A stretch of 64,000 nucleotides of DNA from Dysidea avara (lineage: Eukaryota; Porifera; Demospongiae; Dictyoceratida; Dysideidae). The DNA is taken from NCBI RefSeq assembly GCF_963678975.1, contig NC_089274.1, positions 6,436,001 through 6,500,000 on the forward strand. Direction: 5' to 3'. Positions 27,105-39,342 of this stretch are shown here, one piece after another. Positions within the stretch are counted from its first letter, which is position 1; each line of letters opens with the position of its first letter. A model generated the notes under the pieces. The model saw only the letters and a program-made list of their open reading frames with translations. It was not told where the DNA came from and did not search any database. A program made the position numbers and the translations under genes.

Positions 27105-27820
27105 GGATAATCTTAATTTTAATCGTCTGCTTTCAAGTGATTCTATATGAAGTACTATTGTGACTAATTACTTATAATATAATTAATTTTGTTTTTGTAG
27201 TGAGTCACTGGCAGCACTTGTCAGTGGCTTTCAGTATAATTTTATGTACTGAAAAACAATAATAAATAAATAAATATAATTTTTTCGTGATTTACTGACT
27301 GTTCTATTAGAGTATATCGATCCGTACTATGCACTCTGCCCATTTCTTGCAGGTTTTCACTGATAAAATACAAATTATGACACTTACTAGTAGATAGTTA
27401 GACTTAGCATACTTGTTGCAGCTCAATGTTTGTTTCTGAAATCCAGGTTTTTCAAAAAGCTGATGCGGGCATTTTACTCATGTATTTCTGAAATTTCACA
27501 TTCTCCAAAAAAAGATGCGGGCGGTGGACCAGAAACATAATTACCAATTGGAGTGGCCTAATAGGAGAAAAACTTCCCCACGGTGATCAGGCCACTTTGA
27601 GGTAATGCCACTCTTTGGGTTAAGCCACTCTTTACAGTATAAAGGTTACTTGGGTCACCATTTAATGGATCGTTCTCTCAGGGGAGATTACTCGTTACTT
27701 ATAGTCATAGTTGTGTCGACCCGAGTTGTGTACACATGTGGCCTGCATGGCCAACTGTTATTTCGATTCATTTGCTTGCATCCTGCCATTTAAAAGTTAG
27801 TACATTTCTTCTTCAACTTT
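27105..27820. other. Non-coding, repeat-derived
   Basis: Contains a 20-base word at 27296-27315 followed by ATCGATCC, and the inverted GGACCAGAAACATAATTACC block at 27526-27545. Together these two outline another copy of the 17986-type repeat. The plus-strand frame at 27605 has no support. Confidence 0.5.
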
Positions 27821-27825
27821 CAACC

Positions 27826-28395
27826 CCCAGTTTCTGTTCACAAGCAATCATCAGGTGATGGTATTCATTGAGTGATAATTTTCTTCTAAGCACTTTATGT
27901 ATCCACCAAAAAGCACAACTCGCTTTTACTTTGCAGACCCAAGTTCAACCCAGGTTGAACCCTACTGCTTTCACCCTTTTCATATGATCACTTTAAATAG
28001 TCAACCTTGGTTAATGCATTCATATGAGATTCTTAACCCGGGTTGAACCTTGAAATCATAAAATATCATATTAAGTGAGTTCAACCCTACAAAGCAGTAG
28101 GGTTAAACCCTGGTTGAACTTGGATCTGCAAAGTAAAGTGCTTAGAAGACAATTATCAGTCCGGCAATGAATACCATCATCTAATGATTGCTTGTGAACA
28201 GAAACTGAGTTGAACCTGGGTTGAAGTAGGCTACTCAACCCGCATTTTTGTGTGTCCATGTGAAAATAGTGTTTGTAGGGTTGAATTTGCTTATGATATT
28301 TTATAGCTTCGAAGCTACTATGAACTTGTTAACCCGGGTTGAATGTGGCTGGTTTAAAGTGACCATATGAAAAGGGTGTATATGGACTAATTCCA
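27826..28395. mobile_element. Inverted-repeat element rich in GGTTGAACC palindromes
   Basis: The arm 27826-27900 (CAGTTTCTGTTCACAAGCAA ... TAAGCACTTT) is inverted at 28132-28208. Words of the form AACCCGGGTTGAA, CAGGTTGAACCC and TTCAACCCGCA recur at least ten times, and CCTTTTCATATGATCACTTT (27977) faces AAAGTGACCATATGAAAAGG (28356). The layout suggests nested or stepwise-formed inverted repeats. Confidence 0.65.
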
Positions 28396-28838
28396 TTAGT
28401 GTAGTAAAATCACTGTAGGCAATTAGGATACATATTTCTGATTAGAGCTAAAAGGCTTGCTATCATTGTACAGATGTCATTTTATAGACAAATATTAAAA
28501 CTGTACATGTACCCTGATAATGTTAGTTGCCCTTTTGAGACATTAATAACTGTAGCTTAATTAATTACTTTGTTTACAAGCAATGAGTGATACTGTATAT
28601 TAATACCATACCTGTTTCACTGCCCATACAAAAGTCTCAATAGTAGCAGTGAAATTTATCCCGTATTTCACTGGTAGCAGTGAAAAAGTTGTAATTGCAA
28701 TTTCATTGGCTAGAATTTATGTTAACAATGTAGCACCAATTAGTGTTGACACATGTTTAGTACATAGTGACAAATTGCGTAAATGGCAACGCTAATGCAC
28801 AGCATGCGTATATGCAGCGAGTATGGTATTAACTGGGA
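28396..28838. other. Non-coding stretch
   Basis: Holds a partial relative (28636-28690, AGTAGCAGTGAAATTTATCC) of the palindrome that follows. Nothing else. Confidence 0.5.
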
Positions 28839-28991
28839 ATAGCATGAGTAGCAGTGAAATTTGGGATAAATACCACTCTTGTTGTATTGGAAATGGTAAA
28901 TTTCACTCGGCTTCACCTCGTGAAATTTATCCCCATTTCCAATACAACAAGAGTGGTATTTATCCCAAATTTCACTGCTACCCATGCTATT
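28839..28991. mobile_element. 153-bp palindromic MITE
   Basis: AATAGCATG(A/G)GTAGCAGT at the left is mirrored at the right, and the arms (GGATAAATACCACTCTTGTT and its complement) pair nearly perfectly around a centre near 28915. The frame spanning it is an artefact of the palindrome. Confidence 0.85.
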
Positions 28992-29365
28992 ACTAGTATG
29001 TGCCCAACTGCATGTAAGTATGAATAGTATACAATGTTAATTGTAAAAGACTAAATAGTGGTTACTTGTGACAATTACACTAGTGCTCATCAGCCAGACA
29101 CTATATAAAAAATAAGGCATAATACTATAAGTACTTGGTGGTGATATGAAGGGAAATATAGTTTAAAAACTATTGTACGTATTGTATACAATTTAATATG
29201 AATGATAATTAAAATTGTAAACTAGACAAAACACACGAATGTATATACTATCTAATAATAAAATGGTACATAAAGAGCAATATGTCACAATGAAGCTCTA
29301 AGTATTATATGTATGACTACTCTGTGTAATACTCTACAGAAGAGTGTCATGGTGTATCATCATGT
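28992..29365. other. Downstream region of TRAF copy 1
   Basis: AT-rich with no exon; presumably carries the 3' UTR of the gene ending at 29366. Confidence 0.4.
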
Positions 29366-32300
29366 TTACTTAATGACACATTTGAAGAACGCCACATCTT
29401 CCACAACAAATTCAGGATTATCCAGTATTGATAGTGGAGCAAATTTAGGACAACCAGATGCCACATTCATGTCTGATTTTGGTTGATGAAAACTAGTACT
29501 GGTTGGGTTGGGTCTGAATGACTGTACAATGTTGTTGTTACCTTTCTGGTTCACTAATGTCATTGTCACCATATGCTGAAATGGCCATTCTAGTAAAGCA
29601 TCATATTCTCCCTTCATGATGGTAAGGAAGTAAGATATATAATGTCCCTTGCCACTACCATCACCATCTAAATATACACGTAGACACAGTCTGTACCCAA
29701 ACCTGCTGGTGTAAAATGGTGCTGAATATAAACTGACAGTCTTTCCTAGTAGAGCATCCCTTCTACGTCTAGTGATATCTGGTATCTTCCATATGTAGTG
29801 ACCATCATATGAAGTAGCTTGAAGTGTTTGCAAGGTGAGAGACACTTCCTCATAAGTATGATTGATCTCATTAATACTAGCTTGTAAGGATGTTAAAAGA
29901 TCTTCAACACCAGTTAACCGAAATTTAATGTTATCTTGCTTGTGTTGTAATCCAGTGATTTGTAAGGTGCTTTCTTTCTCCTTGCCTTTGGCTGTCCCTA
30001 ACCTTTTATGGGTTCTGTCCAATTCAGTATGAAGCAATTGTTTAATTGCTTCATAGTCTTTGTTAGTGATGTCATATTTATTCTGATGAAATTCATCAGA
30101 CAGATACTTGCCAACCAATGACAGATGATGCTTTACATATCTCTCCAAATGTGTTTCCAATTCTACATTGCTGATTACAGATTGACAGCCTAAGAAGGCA
30201 AACAGGCAATGTAGACTATTTTGTCCAGTAGTTGCCTTCTTTACCAGTGAGTACTCAGAGTTATTGTTAGGATTTGGTGTATCTATCTGAAAGCAAATGA
30301 TAAATAATTCATACAGCATCTTCCTGTAAAACTTATACTTACTGTACTCCTGGGAACAAGATCACTGAGATATTTAACTTGAGCAGGAGTAGCAGTACAT
30401 TTCCTTTCATGTTCCTGTATACAATATTGATAGTAATTTGTGTTATGTGTTGTAGTCAATACTTTATATTGATAGTTAATATCCTACATTATACACTAGT
30501 GTTGTGAGTAATACCTTCTGCTCATCATAACACTCCTTTTCTGTACGTGACTCTCTTCTATACTGACAATGTTGTAAGTGATCATCAATTTGTGATCTTG
30601 TGATCTCCTCACTACAACCTTCATTGGGACATGATACCTTGACTAATTGACACTCCTCCTTTATGTGATTCTGTGTGATGATGTATATATACATTTAAAT
30701 ATTTGCTTAGCAAATACAGCAATTATTCATATGATAGAAAAAACTATAGTATATTCACGTTGAACTGAATCCTAAAAAAATATTTAATAACTCATGGATG
30801 CAATTACACATGATCTTGAAATTTACTCATCTGTAGTACTGTTTGATCCGCTAAAAATATTTCAAAATCTTTTTGTTCAAATGTTTGACATAATATTTAT
30901 GGTCAATCAAACTTTTCACAATACATTTCCTATGAGGAAGCCATATAAGTATAGTGTCCATTACAACCCTTTCCTGAACTTGTAATGGAGCCAAACTGTA
31001 CATGTCTGTTGTTGACACCTTTGCTGTTATCAATAATCATCTGGTTGGCTGAAATGTTAGCTCTGTTAAGAAAAAATCCACTTTTAATTTTTAGCTGTTT
31101 TTCAGGATTCAGCTCAACATGAACATACTATAAGTGGGATTTTTGTTTAGCTATGCATGTCACTAACCTGATAACAATGATATTCACCAGTCCAACTGTT
31201 GCATTGAGGACAAGAAATAATCAGATAATTGATCTCTTTGGATATCGCCTTATCATGGAAATACTATACATGTACAAGGAAGAATTCATGCATGCAACAT
31301 GTAAAAGAATTACACTTACCCCCTTAAATGCGACTTTTCCCTTGCATTTTTCACAGAAGAACATCTGAGCACTGCAAGTGTAATAAAAGGAAATTACAAG
31401 TCATTCTGCCTACTAAAATGTGTGCAATACAAGGGCGGATTTAGGGGGGTGCTTTGGGGGCTGAAGCACTCCCCCTCCAAAATTTTACAATGAGCAAGGT
31501 AGGAAGCTTCTAGAAGCTGTAGTACAGATGCAGTTGCATTTTATGCACATGTATGGGCAATGAAAGATGGAAAAGAGCAAGGGGAATAGTTAATCTTGTC
31601 CAAGAATTACTAAGGGGCTCAAAGTTATTCTTTTCGAGTAAGTCTTACCCTAGAAGCTGCTAAAATTGAAATACTCTAATAGAACAACCATCATTAAAAC
31701 TATAATTTTCAAGAAGTTACCAGAGTGTAAGCTGAAATTAAACCTATTCTTCTAGACCTGTGCACTGCTACCCTCACCATTGTACCAAACATCCTGTGAT
31801 ATACCCATCACTTTAGGTAAAAGGTTTATACCTTTAATGTACTAAATTGTATAAAACATTATTAATTGAGAGTCTATTCTGCATGAAAACAACTTTTTCT
31901 GTCAAATAGTTTAAGTTATTTAGGCTCTGCTACAAACTTGATTCTTGGGTTGAAATGCTTCTCTTGCAAGTAAAACAACAGTCACTGTCATATATAATAG
32001 TGAATTTCTTAGCATTTAAGTTCACAATTAAGGCTAAACATCTGAGAGCTGTTTGTTTCCCTTACTTGATCAAATCCCATGCTACATTTATCTAAATCTA
32101 GCAGCTTCTGGAGTTTGCACTATCAAATCCCTTGAAGCTCAACTTTAAGCTTAAATTATACTGCAACATTTAAGTTGCCATGCATGATCACTGTGTGCTA
32201 AAAAGGGGTTAGTTGTGGCCAAAAACTAGTCGTATTTGTAGACTAGTTGTAAAACAATTATGGTGATGGATGGATCCATCATTTTAAAAGTTAGATTGAA

Positions 32301-35300
32301 ATAGCAACCTGCACCACAGAATAGTGGCTATATATGAAGTAGATCCAATCCTGTGTTTTAAATATTCTCCTTGACCTTACATTCAATTAACTATACCCTC
32401 TTTATTCTATTTGACACTTTATTCTCCTTGAAAAGCCACTATTATACATTTTCTCAAAATCCAATAACAAGAAACAGTGTATAGTTCTGTTTTTTAAATT
32501 AAAATTACTTCATTTTTCTTATACTCACATTTGGTTAAAAATAGCTTCTAGACTCAATCTTGTGATAGTCATTTCCAAAAATTTCCAGGGGAGTATATAT
32601 ACCACCAGGGCCCCCTAGCTGGAGAATTCTATACATGCTGAGTGCATGTGCACTCCACACAGTGGTGAGTCTACTTGCCCTCTCCACTCACACTTACCCT
32701 CTCTACTGTTTGGACAGCTAGTGTAGTTTGAGCCATGAGACTGTAAATTATGCTATACTTCAAAGCACTAAATTTGATCATGTGCAGCTGATATCCATTA
32801 TGTTCCAATACTATAGTTCTTTAAGATGTTAATTAGTCTAAGATTGAATTTTAGATCCTGGCTGTGCCCTTAGTTTTATAATGACAAACTGTAGGGGAAT
32901 GCACATAAATAAAGTCACATCATTTTTCACTCAAAATTACTACCAATTTCAATCTCAGTAGCCAAATTTGCTAAATCTTCCTGTGGGGGGCATGCCCCCA
33001 GACCCCCCTAGATAGACATGCTCCACATGCTGAGTGTGCTTTGCACACCAGTGTATCAACTTTCTTGCCACATATATTAATGTCCATGTTAGCACCCTCC
33101 CTTCTGAAATCCTAGATCCGCCCTTGCAATACAAATTTTATAGCACAATCAACTATGCACAAGCCAGATGTATTTTCCTTCTTGCCATCCAGAATGAAAT
33201 TATGGAGCAATTACCATGGAGAAGTCATAGGCATAGCAAGATATTTTTAGATGGGGGCTCTGTTCCAAGCTAGGTACGTATATACAACAATGTAAAAAGC
33301 ATACTCAATGCACAAAGCATGATACCTCTAGTGGGGTTTGGGGGCACGCTCCCACAGGAAATTTGAAATTTTAGTGTTCTGAAATCAATTCTGAGGGCAA
33401 TTTTACACATTGACTGTTCTATTATTAAACAATCTATTAAAGTATCTTAATCTTTTTACAAACTAAAATCAATAGGGGCTCCAGTCCCATGCACCCTGGT
33501 TGCCATACCTATATGCCAGAAGATACAGTCAATCAGCCATCTATAAATTGTTTAAAGGACACATTATTGAATCACTTTAATTAGCTAATTTATCTTTTTT
33601 TCTCATGCATGATGATGTATCTGTGTAACCTACTGATTGACTGAATCCTATACACAGTAATAAATAAAAAAATAGACATGTATATAATTTTCACTTTACC
33701 TTATTGCACAATGCTCTAATAAACTTTGCTGCTTTTATAGCCAGCTTTATGCAAACCAAAGGTAGTCCTGGTTTGGCAATATCATGAAACACCTTTAAAA
33801 TTAGCAAAGTTGTCATAAATGTGACACAGTTATGCAAAATGGGTATATATTCCAAGCACATCAAATCCTGTGAACTTGAAAATGCATTAATTTTAATTTG
33901 TTTCAAGACACATATAATTTTAAACCTGAATTGTTCTCTAAACTAAAGTTGGTGCTCACCTATATAAACAAATTTCAAGGCTATATCTCTGCAATCTGAA
34001 GTTATGAATTATCAACGTTGGTATATCGGATGTGTGTATATCGGATGTGTGTGGAAATTCCCCTCAAATTCAGCCATTATCAATTGGTTTCCATTCACCT
34101 GAGCCCTCCCAGTGCAGTGAAGCCCTTTAAACACTGGAACTGTTCATCAAAAAAGTGCTTTGATGTAAGATAGAAAACAAGTGAGTTATATAAGACTTTC
34201 AAAATATTCCATATACATTTATGGACAGTTCAAGCATTTACGTGAAAATGTAGTACAGGAAGTGAACACATGTTTACCTCTTTTATATTACTGTTTTTGA
34301 TGGGGGGGGGGGGGGGGCTCAGGTGAATACTATAACTGCCTTTACTACTGATTTTGTACCCACACACTTATACAGCTATTCTATAGATGCATGAAATGGC
34401 TTGCTAAATTTTTACTGTGTGTGGACTGCTTTTTGACAGACTTATTGTGTTAGCTATATATTGCTGCTGTGTGTGCACACAGGATAAACTTCAGAATCAT
34501 AGACAGTTAATAAGATGTGCAGTAAAGTATGCATGGCATATACATTATTTGAGGATAGGGAATAAAAGTCCAAGGTTATACTGGATGGCAGGAAGCACTA
34601 TAGTACTGTGAGGGCTATAATAGAGTATAACCAGGCTGGTAGGTATAGAGTAGTTCATTTTTCTATCTGACTTCGTGGGGTGTGGCGGATAAATAATCAA
34701 TATAACATGTACATGTACATGCATGGCACATCATGTGCCAATGTCAGGATATTAGCCCAACAATTGTAAATTCCTTGTTTCCTGTCCTAGTCAGGCAAAA
34801 AAATACCATGCGGGCGGGTGGCTATTATTTATTGTTAAAATCTATTATTTAATATTAAGGATATTAAAGGGAGCCCATTAACTCCTAATTGCTTTTGTCT
34901 CTCAGATTCAGGAGAGCTAGATTCAATGTTAGTTGTGATTTGAAAGATTTTACTGGGATTCAACAAGATTCAAACCTCTAGAAGGTTAGATTCGAAGTGT
35001 TGCAGACCCCTCATGTTTCGTGCGCAGCTAGAAAGGCATTTGTCATGCTCATGGTGACACATGCTAGCACTAGCCCACCTAACTCTGTACCATCAACTTG
35101 AATTTTCAGAATGTTTCACACACATTAATAGACAATGGGACTTGTGTTCATAATGTATCTCAAGTTTCACCAAGGCTTTACAGGGAGGCTTTACAGGGGG
35201 AATTAACACGAAACTGCTGCCCCACTATGGGGCATTTGACGATCGTTCATTAAACGCCCAAGTTTTTTTTGTTGTTGTAACTTTCTATGCTATGTCAAAT

Positions 35301-35941
35301 CCTGAGTAAATCTTCATGTTGCAACTGGGGCCAACAGTGGGGATTTGACACAATAGGTTTGCCCTACTATGGGGCATTTTACATTCAGCTGTGTCAAATC
35401 CCCACTATAGCCCCACATATGTCTGAGGGGGGTGGGACAATACATCGATAGGTGCATTATGATTTGTCAAGTCGTGCTAATTCTATAGACTACAAGACTC
35501 GTTTTGTATACAAGGTCACATATGGTTTCCAGCTTAACTCGTCGTGTGTTTCATGGACCCATCTTCCATGCATGCATTTCATGTGGTTCTTTCTGCTTGA
35601 AATCGTATAGTACACCCTAAAACCTTTATATCAAGTTCCTGACTAGCTACCTCTAATCTTGCAATTGTATTTGAACAACATGTAGCTAGTTTGCATACAT
35701 CATGCACATATACATAATCTAGCTATTTAATATAATTATGGCTATATACAGTAGCTATAACTACGTACCTTTGTTGTTTGAGCCTTCGAGCACATGGAGT
35801 ACAGATTTGATGTCCACAAGGAAACTGTAGGGGACCGTTCAGAAGGTAATGACAGATTGCGCACTGAAACTTATTCTCTGACGTAGAGATCCGTTGCATT
35901 GAATTGAGCATCTTTGACTGGGGTAGTGACACACTTTGCAA
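29366..35941 (-). CDS. TRAF-like: TRAF-family adaptor, copy 1 (RING, TRAF zinc fingers, MATH), complete
   Basis: Receptor-signalling adaptor and probable E3 ubiquitin ligase. Exons: 35941-35769, 31371-31320, 31263-31168, 30670-30515, 30414-30343, 30286-29366. All introns are GT-AG in phase, giving 489 aa. The RING is complete across exons 1-2: C27, C30, C42, H44, C47, C50, C64, C67 (CAICHYLLNGPLQFPCGHQI then FFCEKC). TRAF-type zinc fingers span about 75-180 (ISCPQCNSWTGEYHCYQNH ... CPNEGCSEEITRSQIDDHL). Exon 4 is three codons shorter than in copies 2 and 3 and lacks their WCKEE Cys. A coiled coil lies at about 258-338 and a MATH/TRAF-C domain at about 345-489 (SYDGHYIWKIPDI ... RRRDALLGKTVSLYSAPFYT). 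The last exon encodes the stalk and MATH together. Intron 1 is 4.4 kb and holds a hAT-like element and two MITEs. It has two downstream paralogues in the same orientation. Confidence 0.9.
31431..33125. mobile_element. 1.7-kb hAT-like element in TRAF copy 1 intron 1
   Basis: Ends AAGGGCGGATTTAGG and CCTAGATCCGCCCTT are inverted and flanked by GCAATAC on both sides (31424-31430 and 33126-33132). The termini follow the CAGGGGCGGATCCAGG pattern common in hAT elements. No transposase frame survives. A 20-base word occurs at 31672. Confidence 0.8.
33226..33516. mobile_element. MITE with ATAGGYATGGCAA-like ends, copy A
   Basis: CATAGGCATAGCAAGATATT opens it and GGTTGCCATACCTAT closes it in inverse. 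It contains the C-rich block GGGGGCACGCTCCCACAGG and a variant of the 20-base word (33412-33431). A reverse-oriented relative lies at about 55905-56170, sharing AAGATATTTTTA...GGGGGCTCTGTTCC. Confidence 0.6.
33691..34094. other. Intronic non-coding sequence
   Basis: Within TRAF copy 1 intron 1. The minus-strand frame 33906-33691 has no domain or splice support. A short tandem duplication, TATATCGGATGTGTG, occurs near 34021-34048. Confidence 0.45.
34095..34326. mobile_element. MITE with TTCACCTGAGCC ends, copy A
   Basis: Begins TTCACCTGAGCCC and ends GGGCTCAGGTGAA. The interior includes GTGAAGCCCTTTAAACACTG and a run of 15 G, and matches the element at 47872-48171 along most of its length. 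Both copies sit in introns of TRAF paralogues. Confidence 0.75.
34870..35030. mobile_element. Degraded right end of the GAGGGGTCCGC hAT-like family
   Basis: AGATTCAAACCTCTAGAAGG...GTTGCAGACCCCTC resembles the right terminus of the 36496-38993 element, including the AGATT-rich run before it. No left end found. Confidence 0.5.
35190..35465. repeat. Solo end related to the 36246-39222 element
   Basis: Ends ATCGATAGGTGCATTAT, matching that element's terminus, and contains repeated CCCACTATGGGGCATTT and CAAATCCCCACTATAG words that can pair. No partner end identified. Confidence 0.5.
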
Positions 35942-36245
35942 TTAAAAATATGAATAGAACAAGTAGCCAAGCTGTAGCTAAACCTTTATAAACTTAACTT
36001 CGTTCTACGAATGAGATCAGACAAGATTCAGTGCATACTTTTATATAGATGTAGTGACATAATGCGTTATGACATATTGAACCCCGTGACTTCTGCAGGC
36101 GTCATAACCAGAACATTCGAGACCCGCAGGGGGTAATTGATCGACGGTACATCGGATCTCGAGCTGTTCGGCAAAAGCCCTATCTGGAGACTGGATTACA
36201 AGAAACTCGAGTATATGTACATGGTATAAGTTTATTTACAAGTTG
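35942..36245. promoter_or_regulatory. Upstream region of TRAF copy 1
   Basis: Lies 5' of the ATG at 35941. No clear TATA box or other motif recognised; promoter role inferred only from position. Confidence 0.3.
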
Positions 36246-39222
36246 TATTATGCACCTATATCAATGTAATGCCCGACTACCACTGATACGGGCTGAGGGT
36301 GGGGAAACTGGTCGGGGATGGTGGGGGAATTGATCGCTAAATTTCCCCGACTTACTGGGGATTTGTCTTCACTAAAGAAATTCACTCAGACAGCAAAGGT
36401 ATGTGCTTTGAATTTAGGAAGGAGTGTCTCGGGTGCTAGCTATTACGTGTTCATACTAGAATCCACTCCAACTAACCCGATCACTAGACCATAAACGAGG
36501 GGTCCGTAACGCAGTACTTAGATTTGAGATTTGAGAAATCTTAAGAAAGATTCAAGATTTAGACTGAGATTTGAAAAGATTTTAAGATTTCAGTTAAGAT
36601 TTGAAATACTTTTAAATACTATGTTGTAGTGTTGTGGAGCCGTGTTCTGTGCCTGGTATGAGTCGAGGTACGAGTCTACTGAAGAGGCTACTCTTTAGCT
36701 ATTGCAATACTGCATACTACCAGCAATAGAGCTTAGTATATGTGGCTAATTTGCCTAGTTAAATTGGCGGCTTTGCCTGCTGACACGTAGCAAGTTAGCC
36801 TATAGCTAATGGAACTGTTCCCAATGCATCTATACAGTTACCTCACATAGTAAGTAATCATGACTAAGAGCTAACTCTCCTTGTAGTGATCTCAGTAGTG
36901 ATGAGAAAATGCCTAGATCTTGAGTTGTAAATACTTCATTTGTACTGAGCAACCAAGATAGTGACATAGCAAACTACTTCAGTGCTGGTCACTGTAGCTA
37001 AAGCATCCAATCGAATCAAATAGCCCTGCATGCACACATAAGCTCAGTAAATCTCACACTAGAGTTGGCAAAGCTTAATTATACTATTATTAACTACTAC
37101 TTTGCCCTAGATTTTCATGCCGCACATGTATAGCTGTATTATAGTACTGTATGCATCAAATAATATGTCTAAAATCATCATGTTTTGCCATGTCCATGCA
37201 AGTTGTGTACATTTTAGCTATATCATTATTTAGACATCTCTTGCAACTGCTGACAGTTGGACTGCATAATTGTCTCGATAATTGTGTACAGGAACTTCAG
37301 CATATCAATGGTGTAGGTGACTTCAGCAAATGTGGAATATACCACACAATTAGATTTTACACATAGATTCCACACTTATATATAATATAACTTATAGTGC
37401 AACTGTCTTTGAGACTGTCTACCTGAGTTAGCAAAGTGATATGGACATTGACCCATTGAGATATAAATGATTAGCTAGCATGCTTGTTAAAGTTTGTGCG
37501 TGTATTGTAAATTGTATGTATATACATACGTACATGAACTCAGCTAAGCGAAGGCATCAGATGCGTTCATGCATTTCAAGGTATCAGGTATCAGATGGTA
37601 TCAGATGCGTTCATGCGTTCAGCGCAAGTATATCAACTTCCAAACTGGTAGTGGATAGTTCCTGAGGTTGCTGCTCCATCTCCTGTTATCTTTCACTAAA
37701 CAATAATAGATGAGATAGTAATTTAATCTGCTCGAATCTGTTCAGCTAAGAGTGTGATATCATTTGGACACATTACTTGCTGGCATGGTAGAGTTAAGCT
37801 TACACATTACATAGTGCATGTTGCTACATAGCTAATTATAATTGGACTAAGCTTTCATACCTGAGCTTAATGTTGTGGGATGCTGGCACAAGATACCAGT
37901 GCAGGAATATTCAAAAGCATGCAAATTCTTTGTAACCAAAACCTTAAGATTTCAGAGACTCCAGCCAGCCGTGTTGTGACTTGATCCACAGCCACATACA
38001 ATCAAGACATGTACCTATGGTTATGGAGCCATAGCAGGGATTATTAGTCTTCTCTGTATTCTTCTTGCCAGCATGTCTCTGACTCCCTAAACTGACAAAG
38101 GCTTTCAGTAGCCTTCACAGCTGAGGTCCCATATGAGTGGGATAACAAATTAAACTACATAGCAAATATCACTACTCATATCACTAAAAGCAGGGGTCCC
38201 ACATGTGTAGCTAAACTTTTCATTTGCTGCATGAATGTTGGCTAGTCTATATCGAGGTCTATACTATATCTAGAATATAGAGATTGAGATGTGCTGATTA
38301 TAATTACTGCATGATGATTTTCAAGAATGTGAATATTGACGAGACGTGCTAGCTACTCCTGATTTAGCTAAAGAGCTCACTAAAGAGATGTAGCTGTTAG
38401 CTATTGGAGTTTTATCTTGGCTATTATGTCAGGAGCAATATGAATCCGTACATGCACCATGCTCACTCTTTTCACAGGTGTGAATTCAGTATGTAGACTC
38501 ACCTAACAAAGATCCGAGTCAGGGTCACTAACTAGCTTGTCCCAACGAGTTCGTCAAGTAGCTAAAGGCGTTGCGAAGAAGAAACAACCTCGGGCGGAAC
38601 AACTGGCTATATCTCTGGCAATATACGTAGACTGCAAGAACCCAATAATCACACAGTACACGTGGACGAACAGGCCTAGGTGCAAGAATACGTGTTAACA
38701 AGCAAGAGCTTGAGTAAAATATCCAAACGTTTACTGAAATTTACTAACAAGAAGATTAAGATTTGATTGTGGTAGTCTCAGATTCAAAGATTTCAGCGAG
38801 ATTTTAAAGATTGTAAAAGATTGTCACGAAGATTAGGAAGATTTTAAAGATTCCATGGATTTTAATGGATTTTGCAGATTTCACAGAGATTCAGAGATTT
38901 GAGAAGATTCTTGTAGATTGCATGGGGATTCCAAGAGATTTGAATCTCGGATAAGTTAGATTTAAAGCGTGGCGGACCCCTCGACCATAAATATTAGTTT
39001 CCGTAGGCTCTAATATCTATGATTAGACCAACGCCACACAACCGTACAAATCCCCTCCTAGCCCCAGTATTCCCGAGGTTTGCAGGTCCGGCGAGACTTG
39101 GTCGGGGTTTGCATCGCCAGTATTCCCCAGTAGGTGGGGAATTGTAATTTTCAGTTTTGCAAATCCCCACCTCAGCCCGTGTTAGTGGTAGTCGGGGATT
39201 ACACTGATAGGTGCATTATTTC
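36246..39222. mobile_element. 3-kb element with ATGCACCTATC-type inverted repeats (outer)
   Basis: The left arm from 36247 (ATGCACCTATATCAATGTAA, then CCCGACTACCACTGATACGG) is inverted at 39164-39222. Both arms continue into GC-rich CGGGGATTTG/TTCCCCGAC words for about 120 bases. No transposase. It surrounds a second element, so most of its length is a later insertion. Confidence 0.7.
36496..38993. mobile_element. 2.5-kb hAT-like element nested in the outer element
   Basis: Perfect ends CGAGGGGTCCG/CGGACCCCTCG with an exact 8-bp duplication ACCATAAA (36488-36495 and 38994-39001). Both subterminal regions are AGATT/AGATTTGA-rich low-complexity runs in opposite orientation (36530-36615 and 38755-38960). 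The interior is non-coding. Confidence 0.85.
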
Positions 39223-39342
39223 ACACACTGTATAGGGTCGGCTCTATTTATTATTACTGAGCAGGCAGCACTCAGTGCTGATTAGCTCAGGAAAAATTTA
39301 GCAATTACAAACATAGTTACAATGATTACATGCGTACAGAAG

